Below, in pieces: positions 10,539-17,721 of a DNA stretch of 64,000 nt. Both the position numbers and the translations under genes were made by a program. Below the pieces are notes generated by a model that was given only the letters and a program-made list of their open reading frames with translations, was not told the DNA's origin and ran no database searches. Source of the stretch: RYN-230 sp963813975 (GTDB taxonomy: Bacteria > Actinomycetota > Actinomycetes > Streptosporangiales > Streptosporangiaceae). The DNA is taken from NCBI GenBank assembly GCA_963813975.1, contig CAWFAP010000001.1, positions 868,001 to 932,000 of the forward strand, read 5' to 3'. Within the stretch, counting starts at the first letter, position 1. Each line of letters opens with the position of its first letter.

Positions 10539-10736
10539 ATGAAGATCAGCGACATCATCAGCCTGTTACAGCAGGATGGCTGGACGTTGAAGCGTGTTTC
10601 CGGCTCCCATCGGCACTTCACCCATCCGGAGAAGCCTGGCCTGGTGACGGTAGCGGGCAAGCCGAGCGCTACCTTGAAACCTAAGACCGAGTCGAGCATC
10701 CTGAAGCAAGCAGGCCTGCGAAAGGAGCGGCCGTGA
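10539..10736 (+). CDS. hicA: HicA-type mRNA interferase toxin
   Basis: This 65-aa protein has the whole double-stranded-RNA-binding-like HicA fold in one short chain. It begins MKISDIISLLQQDGWTLKRV, followed by the catalytic histidine motif GSHRHFTHPEK and VTVAGKPSATLKPKTESSIL. HicA cleaves mRNA when not bound by HicB. A GTG at 10533 would add two residues; I prefer ATG 10539. The stop overlaps the HicB GTG at 10733. Base composition is visibly less GC-rich than neighbours, suggesting recent acquisition. Confidence 0.9.
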   Translation: MKISDIISLLQQDGWTLKRVSGSHRHFTHPEKPGLVTVAGKPSATLKPKTESSILKQAGLRKERP

Positions 10737-10960
10737 CCGGATACGTGGTCGTCTTCGAGGGCGATGATCAGGCAGGTTATTCGGCGTACTCTCCTGATCT
10801 TCCTGGGGTTGTTGCCGCCGGGAACACCCGCCAGGAGACCGAGAGGCTGATGATCGAGGCCATGGCCGGGCATATCGCCTTGCTGCGGCAGGAAGGCCGT
10901 CCAGTTCCCGAGCAGTCAGAGGCTGCCGGCGTGACAATCCTTGATCCGGCCGCAGCCTGA
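10733..10960 (+). CDS. hicB: HicB-type antitoxin
   Basis: This 75-aa protein matches the N-terminal HicB RNase-H-like fold: YVVVFEGDDQAGYSAYSPDLPGVVAAGNTRQETERLM, shown here only to mark residues 4-40, then IEAMAGHIALLRQEGRPVPE. It lacks an obvious C-terminal DNA-binding domain, so it is a short form. It neutralises the toxin encoded just upstream and usually represses the operon. The GTGA overlap (10733-10736) couples the pair. Lower GC than the flanking ABC and MBL genes supports horizontal origin. Confidence 0.88.
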   Translation: MTGYVVVFEGDDQAGYSAYSPDLPGVVAAGNTRQETERLMIEAMAGHIALLRQEGRPVPEQSEAAGVTILDPAAA

Positions 10961-11307
10961 CCTGGCTATCCAGGACGCCAGCTTCCCCGTAAAGTCGCGG
11001 ATGATCTCGCTTTACCGCCCCTCCTGCCCACGGCCGAGCTGCTGGGACGGCTGATCGCGGCCAGCGGGCCGACCAGACCCGCGGCCCGGGTCCCCGCTGG
11101 GCTTCCTGGCCCGGCTCCAGCGGGCCTTCGGGGGCGTCTGCACGGTCCCGGGCACTCGGGGGATTCTCGACCTGATCACTCTGGGGCCGGTGCTGGCGCG
11201 TAACTGCCTGAGCCGTCGGCCGTCAAGGCCAGCCGCAGGGCGTACTCCCTGAGGCCGTCTGCCGTCCCGGCTGCGATGGTGTGGCTGGCCCTCGCCGCAA
11301 GTCCGCG
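10961..11307. other. Intergenic stretch without a supported gene
   Basis: These 347 bases lie between hicB and the convergent MBL gene. Short frames exist on both strands but none shows family motifs, a ribosome site or a believable start. A weak GTAAAG...CTTTAC inverted repeat occurs about 30 bases after the hicB stop with no T tract. I see nothing else. Confidence 0.5.
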
Positions 11308-11889
11308 CTAGCGGGGCGTCTGCGGGCCGGGGCGGAAGGCGGGGCCGTGACCGGGCACGATTATCGTGGCCACCTCGAGGATGCGGGCCCGGCTGCGCCG
11401 CAGCGCGGCCTGGTCGGTACCGAGCGGGTCCTCGGCCGGGCCGTCCGGACCCCACCAGGCATGGGTACACGCGTACACGTCGCCCGGGGTGGCCGCGAGC
11501 GTCGTGATGTCCTCGGCCGAGTGACCCGGCGTGGCGATCAGCCGGACCGACGCGGTGAGCGCGAAGTCCCCAGGCTCGCGGCTGACCCAGCGGTCACCGT
11601 CGTAGCTGGCCCAGTGGTCGTGGATGACCGCGGCCGGGAACAGGGCCGCGTTGATCGTGTGATCGGGGTGATGGTGGCTGAACACCACGTCGGTCACCCC
11701 GGCCGGGTCCACCCCCCGGGCGGCCAGCGCGCCGAGCAGGGCGTCGCGGCCGGACACCATGCCCGGATCCACCACGATCACCCGGCCGCCATCGGTGATC
11801 AGCGTGACGGTGCTGCCGACCCGGTCCGCGTCGTCCTCTTCCCGGACGTATCCCTCGTGCAGCACAGCTACCTGCGCGGTCCCGGGCAT
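11308..11889 (-). CDS. Metallo-beta-lactamase fold hydrolase, MBLAC1-like
   Basis: The protein has 193 aa. The zinc signature is complete: FSHHHPDH near residue 71, a later H in ATPGHSAEDI, and H in IVPGHGPAF near the end. The phrases VTLITDGGRVIVVDPGM and DVYACTHAWWGPDGP are characteristic of MBLAC1-like proteins. A hydrolytic role on a thioester, RNA or small metabolite cannot be decided from sequence. Its ATG overlaps the stop of the upstream HhH-GPD gene by one base, so the two share a transcript. Confidence 0.85.
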   Translation of the reverse strand: MPGTAQVAVLHEGYVREEDDADRVGSTVTLITDGGRVIVVDPGMVSGRDALLGALAARGVDPAGVTDVVFSHHHPDHTINAALFPAAVIHDHWASYDGDRWVSREPGDFALTASVRLIATPGHSAEDITTLAATPGDVYACTHAWWGPDGPAEDPLGTDQAALRRSRARILEVATIIVPGHGPAFRPGPQTPR

Positions 11890-12461
11890 TACCGGGCGGC
11901 CTTGGCGGCGGCTTTGCGCTGCTGCTTGTACGCGCGGACTTCGGCCAGGGAGTCGCTGTCGCTGATGTCGGCCACCGAGATCCGGGACCCTTCCTGGCCG
12001 AACGGCCCGGTGGCCTCCTGCCAGCCGGGCGGCCGGACCCCCAGCTGCTTGCCCAGCAGGGCCGCGAAGATCTGTGCCTTGGTCGCGCCGAACCCGGGTA
12101 GCTCGGCGATCCGGCGGACCAGTTCCCGGCCGGTGGCCGCGCTGGTCCAGAGCCGGGCCGGGTCCCCGTCGTAGCGGTCCACGATCAGCCGGGCCAGGTC
12201 CTGGGCCCGGGCGGCCATGGCCCGCGGGTAGCGGTGCAGGGCCGGCCGCTCGCTGAACACGGCGGCCAGCGCGTCCGGGGCATACTCGGCGAGTTCCTGC
12301 GCGGTGGGCTCGTGGCCGAGCCGCCGCACCAGGTCCCGGGGCCCGCTGAACGCCTTCTCCAGCGGCACCTGCTGGTCCAGCAGCATGCCGATGAGCAGCG
12401 CGAGCGGGTCGCGCGACAGCAACTCGTTAGCCTCGGGGTCGATCGGCAGCGATATGGTCAT
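11889..12461 (-). CDS. HhH-GPD family base-excision repair protein
   Basis: The protein has 190 aa. The helix-hairpin-helix is visible as LVRRIAELPGFGATKAQIFAALL, with the preceding DPLALLIGMLLDQQVPLEKAF typical of the endonuclease III/AlkA fold N-terminus. Canonical glycosylases carry an acidic residue after the hairpin; here the tail GSRISVADISDSDSL supplies Asp candidates. I see no four-cysteine iron-sulfur cluster. It precedes the MBL gene with a one-base overlap. The substrate lesion is unknown. Confidence 0.83.
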   Translation of the reverse strand: MTISLPIDPEANELLSRDPLALLIGMLLDQQVPLEKAFSGPRDLVRRLGHEPTAQELAEYAPDALAAVFSERPALHRYPRAMAARAQDLARLIVDRYDGDPARLWTSAATGRELVRRIAELPGFGATKAQIFAALLGKQLGVRPPGWQEATGPFGQEGSRISVADISDSDSLAEVRAYKQQRKAAAKAAR

Positions 12462-12682
12462 GAGAGCCTCCTGGTCGCTGCGGCCATCCTGGCCGGCCGT
12501 GGCAGCGCCCGCGAACTGGGAGGCCGAAACTGAGTGCGGCCTGGAAACATGCGCAGAACCGGCTGGTGCGGAACTACGCGAGGCCCGGATGACGTTTCAT
12601 TAAGCAGGCGCGGATGTGGCACGGTTTGGCGGGGCATGACCCAGCCTGGGAACCGCATCCTCGCCGCCTGAGGAGGCAGAAG

Positions 12683-12874
12683 TTGTCAGGTCGGATGAAG
12701 TTCGCGATCGCCGGGATCATCCTCGGCCTCATCCTGTTCATCGTCAGCCCATGGCTCGCGATCGGTGTGATCGTCCTGGCGATCGGCATCCCGACGGGCA
12801 TGTACCTGATGCTCGACCCGGCGCAGCGGCGGCGGCTGAAGGAAATCCGCCGGCGGCGGCAGATCGGGGGCTGA
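12683..12874 (+). CDS. Small two-helix membrane protein
   Basis: The protein has 63 aa. I set the start at TTG 12683 because AGGAGG lies at 12671-12676 with a 6-base spacer; a longer GTG frame from 12614 lacks a ribosome site. Two hydrophobic helices (FAIAGIILGLILFIV and IGVIVLAIGIPTGMYLML) are followed by a very basic tail (RRRLKEIRRRRQ), so the C-terminus should face the cytoplasm. No family name is assigned. It stands alone between the repair gene and the convergent acyltransferase gene. Confidence 0.72.
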   Translation: MSGRMKFAIAGIILGLILFIVSPWLAIGVIVLAIGIPTGMYLMLDPAQRRRLKEIRRRRQIGG

Positions 12875-12953
12875 CCCCGGCGCGCCCGGGCTGGCCAGCC
12901 CGGATCAGCCCGGCCCGGCCGGGTCAGCCCGGGCGGGCCGTCACGGGGGAGCG

Positions 12954-14183
12954 TCAGCTCGTCATGCCGGGGAACAGCAGCGCGAGCTGGCGCGGGTAGC
13001 TCCCGATGAGCCGGAGCTCGTCGTCGGCCAGCGGCTTGCCGCTGGCCGACGCGCACATCTGGACCAGGGAGAACGCCAGGTCCTCATCGTCGTCGGCGAT
13101 CGCGATGCCGAGCCCCTCCATCACGTGCCGGAAGCCGGCTTTCCCGCCGTACTCGCCGGTCAGTACCACGCGGCCCGCCCCGGTGAACCAGTCGTCCGGG
13201 AACGGCCCCAGGGTGTCGTCGTCGTACAGCTCGTAGTTCTGCCGGTCTTTGAGCGCGCCATCGGCGTGGATACCGGACTCATGAGCGAACGCGTTGCGGC
13301 CCACCCCCGGCTGGTTCGGCGGGAGCGGCTGGCCGAGCGCGCAGCTCGCCCACAAGGCGAACCGCCGGGCCCAGGACAGGTCGAGCTGATCGCCGATCCG
13401 CGCCTGCCCCGCCACCCCGAAGCCGTGGCTGAACGCGAGAATGCAGGACAGCAGGTCGGCGTTGCCGGCCCGCTCGCCGATCCCGTTGATGCAGGTGTTG
13501 ACCCAGGCGTCCTGGCCCGCGTCGAGATCCCCGAGCGCGCCGGACACCGAGTTGGCCACGGCCATGCCCAGGTCGTTGTGGCAGTGCGTCTCCACCGGGA
13601 TCCGGATCGCCGCGGCCAGCTTGGCGAACCGCTCGCGGATCCGGTCGGGCGTCTCCCCGCCGATCGTGTCGCAGTAGCGGACCCGGTCCGCGCCGGCCTC
13701 CCGGGCCGCGGTCGCGAACTCCAGCAGGAACCCGTCGTCGGTCCGCGAGCCGTCCTCGGCGTTCACGCCGATCGTCTGCGCCCCGCCGTCCCGGGCGGCC
13801 CGCACCGCGGCCACCATCTCCGAGATCACCGAATCCCGGTCGAGCTTGCCGCGGAACTTGTGCGCGATCATCTGGTCCGAGGTGGAGATCGACAGGTTGT
13901 AGTGCCGCAGCCCAAGCGGGACCGCCGCCTCCACGTCACCGGGGACGGCGCGGCACCAGCCGGACAGCCGCAGTTCCCCGAACGCGCCCGCCCCGGCCAG
14001 CGCCACGCTGGCCCGGATATAGGGCACCTCGTGGAACAGGAACGGGAAACCCAGCTCGGACTGGGCCACGCCGAGTTTGCCCAGGTAGAAGTTGACCATG
14101 ATCTTGCCGAACTTGGACAGGCCGGTGCGCGCGGTCTGCACGCCGTCGCGGTTGGTGACGTCAAGGAAGTGGATCGCGGGCAT
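12954..14183 (-). CDS. Homocitrate/2-isopropylmalate synthase-like enzyme
   Basis: The protein has 409 aa. The DRE-TIM barrel signature is DVTNRDGVQTAR at the N-terminus, the metal-binding HxH pair lies in ETHCHNDLGMAVANS, and INGIGERAGNADL plus HESGIHADGALKD match homocitrate synthase and isopropylmalate synthase. The C-terminal regulatory domain of LeuA is absent, so it resembles NifV/homocitrate synthase in length. I take ATG 14183 because GGAGG lies 6 bases upstream; the nearer ATG 14189 touches that site. It is divergent from a citrate-synthase-like gene. It condenses acetyl-CoA with a 2-oxo acid, identity unknown. Confidence 0.82.
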   Translation of the reverse strand: MPAIHFLDVTNRDGVQTARTGLSKFGKIMVNFYLGKLGVAQSELGFPFLFHEVPYIRASVALAGAGAFGELRLSGWCRAVPGDVEAAVPLGLRHYNLSISTSDQMIAHKFRGKLDRDSVISEMVAAVRAARDGGAQTIGVNAEDGSRTDDGFLLEFATAAREAGADRVRYCDTIGGETPDRIRERFAKLAAAIRIPVETHCHNDLGMAVANSVSGALGDLDAGQDAWVNTCINGIGERAGNADLLSCILAFSHGFGVAGQARIGDQLDLSWARRFALWASCALGQPLPPNQPGVGRNAFAHESGIHADGALKDRQNYELYDDDTLGPFPDDWFTGAGRVVLTGEYGGKAGFRHVMEGLGIAIADDDEDLAFSLVQMCASASGKPLADDELRLIGSYPRQLALLFPGMTS

Positions 14184-14282
14184 CGGCATCCTCCGGAAGC
14201 GGGCGGCACACGGGCCGGCTGGCTGGCCCGCAGCGCGGGCTCGTGGTTGACACACTGGCAGTTCTGTCGAATGTCATCAACA

Positions 14283-14296
14283 TTGATTAAAATCAA
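14283..14296. promoter_or_regulatory. AT-rich inverted repeat in a divergent promoter region
   Basis: TTGATT-AA-AATCAA forms 6-bp arms with a 2-base spacer. It sits between the divergent acyltransferase-like and HTH-citrate-synthase-like genes, inside an AT-rich patch that stands out from the GC-rich surroundings. A TTGACA box lies upstream at 14247-14252. It is a plausible operator for the HTH-bearing neighbour, which is inference. Confidence 0.45.
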
Positions 14297-14343
14297 CTAA
14301 GTTGGCGTGCAGCGAGGGACCGGGGCCTGGCACGGGAGGGCAG

Positions 14344-15777
14344 ATGGCGGAGCCGGAGTGGATCAGCGCGGCGGAGGCCGCCCAGCGGCTCGGCATCAAG
14401 CAGGCCACGCTGTACTCCTACGTCAGCCGGGGCGTGCTCACCCGCCGCCGGGCGGCCGGCACCGGGGGTGCCGCCCGTGGCGGTGGCCGGGATGCTGGTG
14501 AGGCTGGCCGCCGGGCCGGCGGAGCTGGTGGCCGGGCTGGCGGTGGCCGGGGTCCCGGCGGGGCGAAGGGCAGCCGGTTCGATCCCGCGGAAGTCGAGGA
14601 ACTGGCCCGGCGCGGGCGGCCGCGCCGACCGCCGGGCCTGGCCGGGCTGGTGATCGAGTCGGGCGTGACGGAGATCGCCGGCGAGCGGCTCTGGTTCCGC
14701 GGGCTTGACGCGCTCGACCTGGCCCGGGACTCGGCGTTCGAGGACGTCTGCGAGCTGCTGTGGCACGGGGAGCCGCGTCCGTCACCCCCGGCCGGCCCGG
14801 GGGAGTGGCAGGCCGGACCGGCCGCAGTCGCCGCGGGCACGGCGGCGCAGGCGGCGCTCCCGCCGGGCACGTTCCCCCTGGAACGGCTGCAGGTGATCGT
14901 CCCGGCGCTGGCCGCGGTGGACCCGCTGCGGCTGCAGCTCGATCCGCCGGCCGTGGCTGCGGCGGGCCGGGCCATCATCGCGGGCCTGGTGGACTGCCTG
15001 CCGCCGGCCAGCCCCGGGAGCACGGCTGGTGCCGGGGACACGGCCGGGGCCCGGGGCGCAGCCGGCCCCGGCGGCCCGGGCGCCCCCGGGAACGGGGACG
15101 GGCTGCAGGCGGCCGCCGCGGGGATCCCGGCCCGGCTCTGGCCCCGGCTCTGCCCCGGCGATCCGCCACCCGGCCTGCTGGACGCCCTGCGGGCCGCGCT
15201 GGTCCTCCTCGCCGACCACGAGCTGGCCGCGTCCACGCTGGCCGCGCGGGTCGCCGCGTCGGTCCGGGCCGACCCGTACGCGGTGGTGGCCACCGGGCTC
15301 GGCGCGGTCGGCGGCGCCCTGCACGGCGGCGCCTCGCTGGGCGCGGAGACCATGCTGGCCGCGGCGCAGGACGCGGCGGGCGTCCCGCGGGTGGTGCAGG
15401 ACCTGCTGCGCCGCGGCGAGCGGGTCCCCGGCTTCGGCCACTTCGTGTACCGCGGCGGTGACCCGCGGGCGGGGCTCCTCCTGGCCATGGTCAGGCGCGC
15501 GGTCCCGGCCTCACCCCGGCTGGCCGTGGTGGACTCCGTGCTGGCCGAGATGCACCGGCGGGCCCTGCCGGAGCCGAATATCGACTTCGCCCTGGCCGTG
15601 CTGGCCAGCTGCGCCGGGATGATCCGGGGCGCGGGCGAGGCCATCTTCGCGGTGGCCAGGACCGCGGGGTGGCTGGCGCACGCGCTGGAGGAGTACGCCG
15701 CCCGGACGCCCCTGCGGCCACGGGCTGTTTACACTGGCCCTGCCCATCGGCAGGCCGGTCCCGGCCACCGTGAATGA
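14344..15777 (+). CDS. Citrate synthase-like protein with N-terminal HTH
   Basis: The protein has 477 aa. The N-terminus is a MerR-like helix-turn-helix (ISAAEAAQRLGIKQATLYSY), then a Gly/Arg/Ala-rich linker of about 45 residues, then a citrate synthase fold. The three catalytic positions are kept: His in GALHGGASLGAETML, His in VPGFGHFVYRGGDPRA and Asp in EPNIDFALAVL. A second low-complexity insert (GSTAGAGDTAGARG and following) lies near residue 220. Start is ATG 14344 after GGGAGGG. The divergent homocitrate-synthase-like gene suggests linked acyl-CoA condensation chemistry. Confidence 0.85.
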   Translation: MAEPEWISAAEAAQRLGIKQATLYSYVSRGVLTRRRAAGTGGAARGGGRDAGEAGRRAGGAGGRAGGGRGPGGAKGSRFDPAEVEELARRGRPRRPPGLAGLVIESGVTEIAGERLWFRGLDALDLARDSAFEDVCELLWHGEPRPSPPAGPGEWQAGPAAVAAGTAAQAALPPGTFPLERLQVIVPALAAVDPLRLQLDPPAVAAAGRAIIAGLVDCLPPASPGSTAGAGDTAGARGAAGPGGPGAPGNGDGLQAAAAGIPARLWPRLCPGDPPPGLLDALRAALVLLADHELAASTLAARVAASVRADPYAVVATGLGAVGGALHGGASLGAETMLAAAQDAAGVPRVVQDLLRRGERVPGFGHFVYRGGDPRAGLLLAMVRRAVPASPRLAVVDSVLAEMHRRALPEPNIDFALAVLASCAGMIRGAGEAIFAVARTAGWLAHALEEYAARTPLRPRAVYTGPAHRQAGPGHRE

Positions 15778-15790
15778 CCCGGGAGCCCCC

Positions 15791-16240
15791 ATGACTGAAG
15801 ACTTGTGGCACACGCCGCTCGTGCACATCCGCGGCCGCGACGTGCGCGGCGATACCGGCCAGACCAGCGGGATGACCCGCCTGGAGGCCATCTCCGGCAA
15901 ATCCTCCGGCTCGTCCAAGCTCTGGATGGGCCAGACCCACGTGGCCCCGGTGACCAAGTCCGGTGACCATCATCACGGGCCCGCGGAGACCGCGATCTAC
16001 GTGGTGTCCGGCCACCCGGCGTTCGTGTTCGCGGACGGGGACCATGAGGTCAGGCTGGAGACGGAGCCCGGAGACTACATCTTCGTGCCGCCGTACGTGC
16101 CGCACCGGGAGGAGAACCCGGGCGACGAGGAAGCGGTCGTGGTGATCGCCCGGAGCAGCCAGGAGGGCATCGTGGTCAACCTGGAAAGCCTGTGGGCGCC
16201 GGTGGACCGGACCGGGGACGCGGCCCCAGGCGCGGGGTAG
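15791..16240 (+). CDS. Cupin domain protein
   Basis: The protein has 149 aa and is a single cupin barrel. Motif 1 is seen as GDHHHGPAETAIYVVSGH (two His and a Glu as metal ligands), motif 2 as PGDYIFVPPYVPHREENP. I prefer ATG 15791, preceded by GGGAG; GTG 15770 would overlap the citrate-synthase-like stop. Function is unknown. Proximity to the citrate-synthase-like gene may mean co-transcription, while the sulfur-type genes start after a separate promoter. Confidence 0.8.
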   Translation: MTEDLWHTPLVHIRGRDVRGDTGQTSGMTRLEAISGKSSGSSKLWMGQTHVAPVTKSGDHHHGPAETAIYVVSGHPAFVFADGDHEVRLETEPGDYIFVPPYVPHREENPGDEEAVVVIARSSQEGIVVNLESLWAPVDRTGDAAPGAG

Positions 16241-16281
16241 GTAGTCCCGGCCGGAAACCGGGACGGGCCAGCCGGGCAGCC

Positions 16282-16314
16282 TAATTCCTATAAAAACGAT
16301 AGGAATTATTGACA
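16282..16314 (+). promoter_or_regulatory. Operator-like 10-bp inverted repeat overlapping a -35 box
   Basis: TAATTCCTAT and ATAGGAATTA (16282-16291 and 16299-16308) form perfect 10-bp arms around a 7-base AT-rich spacer. TTGACA follows at once at 16309-16314, with a weak TTGCAT 18 bases further on. A repressor bound here would block the promoter of the monooxygenase genes at 16405. GGAATT-type palindromes are known for Rrf2-family sulfur regulators such as CymR, but the regulator here is not known. Confidence 0.6.
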
Positions 16315-16404
16315 TAGCAATGGCCGGCGTGCTTGCATCCGAGGCATGCCCCCTTGCTCCGTTGCCGCCCTCCCGGGCCGCCCCGCGGCGCCCCGGGAGG
16401 GACG

Positions 16405-17721
16405 ATGACCATCGAATTCATCGGCATCGCCGCCACCGCCCCGCACAGCGGAACCGAGATCGCCCCCGGCCAGGCCAACCCAGATCAGGCCGACCCGGTC
16501 CAGCCCGGTTACCTGGACGAGCTGGCCCGGGCGCATGAGGACGCGGGCTTCGACCGGGTGCTGGTGGCGCACTCGTCCGCGTCGCCGGACGGCTTCACCG
16601 TGGCCGACCAGGTGCTGTCCCGCACCCAGCGGCTCGGGGTGCTGCTGGCGCACCGGCCCGGATTCGTCGCCCCGACCTACGCGGCGCGGAAGTTCGCCAC
16701 GCTGGACGCCTTCCACCCGGGCCGGGTCGCATTGCACGTCATCACCGGCGGCGATGACGCGGACCAGGCCCGGGACGGGGACCTGGCCGACAAGGTGACC
16801 CGCTACCGGCGGACCGACGAGTTCCTGGACGTGCTCCGCCTGGAGTGGGCGTCCGACATCCCGTTCGACTACGCCGGGGAGTTCTACCATGTGAAGGGCG
16901 GCCTGTCGGGGGTGCGGCCGCCGCCCGGCCGGATCCCCGTCTACTTCGGCGGCGCGTCGGCCGACGCGATCCGGGTCGGCGGTAAGCACGCGGACGTGTA
17001 CGCGTTCTGGGGCGAGCCGCTGGCCGGCATCCAGGAGCGGATCGACGAGGTCCGGGGGGCGGCCGCCCCCTACGGGCGGGAGCCGAGGTTCAGCGTGAGC
17101 CTGCGGCCGATCCCGGCCGCGACCGAGACACAGGCCTGGCAGCGGGCTGCGGACATCCTGGAACTCACCAGGGAACGGGCCCGCGGTGCCCGCAAGTTCT
17201 TCAACCTCGATCACTCCCAGCAGCACGGCTCGCAGCGGCTGCTGGAATTCGCAGCCCAGGGTGATGTGCACGATGAGCGGCTCTGGACCCCCATCGCGAA
17301 GGTGACCGGGGCGGCTGGCAACTCCACCGCCCTGGTCGGCAGCTACGAGCAGGTGGCGCAGGCGCTGCTGCGCTACGTCGATCTGGGAGTGAGCACCCTG
17401 CTGATCGAGGCGGCCCTGACCGGGGCCGGCGACCTCGTTGACGCGCTGGCGGTGCGGGTGGACGCGGGTGACGAGACCCTGGCCGGTCATCCCGTGATCG
17501 CCAGGCTCATCGCGACCAGGGCCGCCATCGGCGCGGTCGAGCAGGCGGTCGCACTCGTCGGCAACAACGCCCTGACCAGGAAGAATCCTCTAGAACGGCA
17601 CTACAGGGACGTGCTGTGCGCCCGGGTGCACACCCCGCAGGACGACTCCATCCTCAGCGCGGCCGGCCGCTGCGCCCTGTCCGCGTCCCGCGCCACCACC
17701 GAGACCACGGGAGCACACTGA
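16405..17721 (+). CDS. SsuD-like flavin monooxygenase fused to an acyl-CoA dehydrogenase tail
   Basis: The protein has 438 aa. Residues 1-335 are a luciferase-like barrel of the alkanesulfonate monooxygenase type (ALHVITGGDDADQARDGD, RIPVYFGGASADAIRVGGKHAD, HGSQRLLEFAAQGDVHDERL, GAAGNSTALVGSYEQVA). After STLLIEAA the usual end (compare LLIRGYDPLEDAVDYGREL in the next gene) is missing. Instead about 75 residues match the C-terminus of SfnB/DszC-type acyl-CoA dehydrogenases: VALVGNNALTRKNPLERHYR, then DVLCARVHTPQDD. This looks like an in-frame deletion joining two genes. Start ATG 16405 has GGGAGGG upstream. A sulfonate-oxidising role fits its neighbours. Confidence 0.82.
   Translation: MTIEFIGIAATAPHSGTEIAPGQANPDQADPVQPGYLDELARAHEDAGFDRVLVAHSSASPDGFTVADQVLSRTQRLGVLLAHRPGFVAPTYAARKFATLDAFHPGRVALHVITGGDDADQARDGDLADKVTRYRRTDEFLDVLRLEWASDIPFDYAGEFYHVKGGLSGVRPPPGRIPVYFGGASADAIRVGGKHADVYAFWGEPLAGIQERIDEVRGAAAPYGREPRFSVSLRPIPAATETQAWQRAADILELTRERARGARKFFNLDHSQQHGSQRLLEFAAQGDVHDERLWTPIAKVTGAAGNSTALVGSYEQVAQALLRYVDLGVSTLLIEAALTGAGDLVDALAVRVDAGDETLAGHPVIARLIATRAAIGAVEQAVALVGNNALTRKNPLERHYRDVLCARVHTPQDDSILSAAGRCALSASRATTETTGAH

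Noticed and set aside
10412..10684. A 90-codon frame across the hicA start
   Set aside because: It overlaps hicA in another frame and has no motifs or ribosome site.
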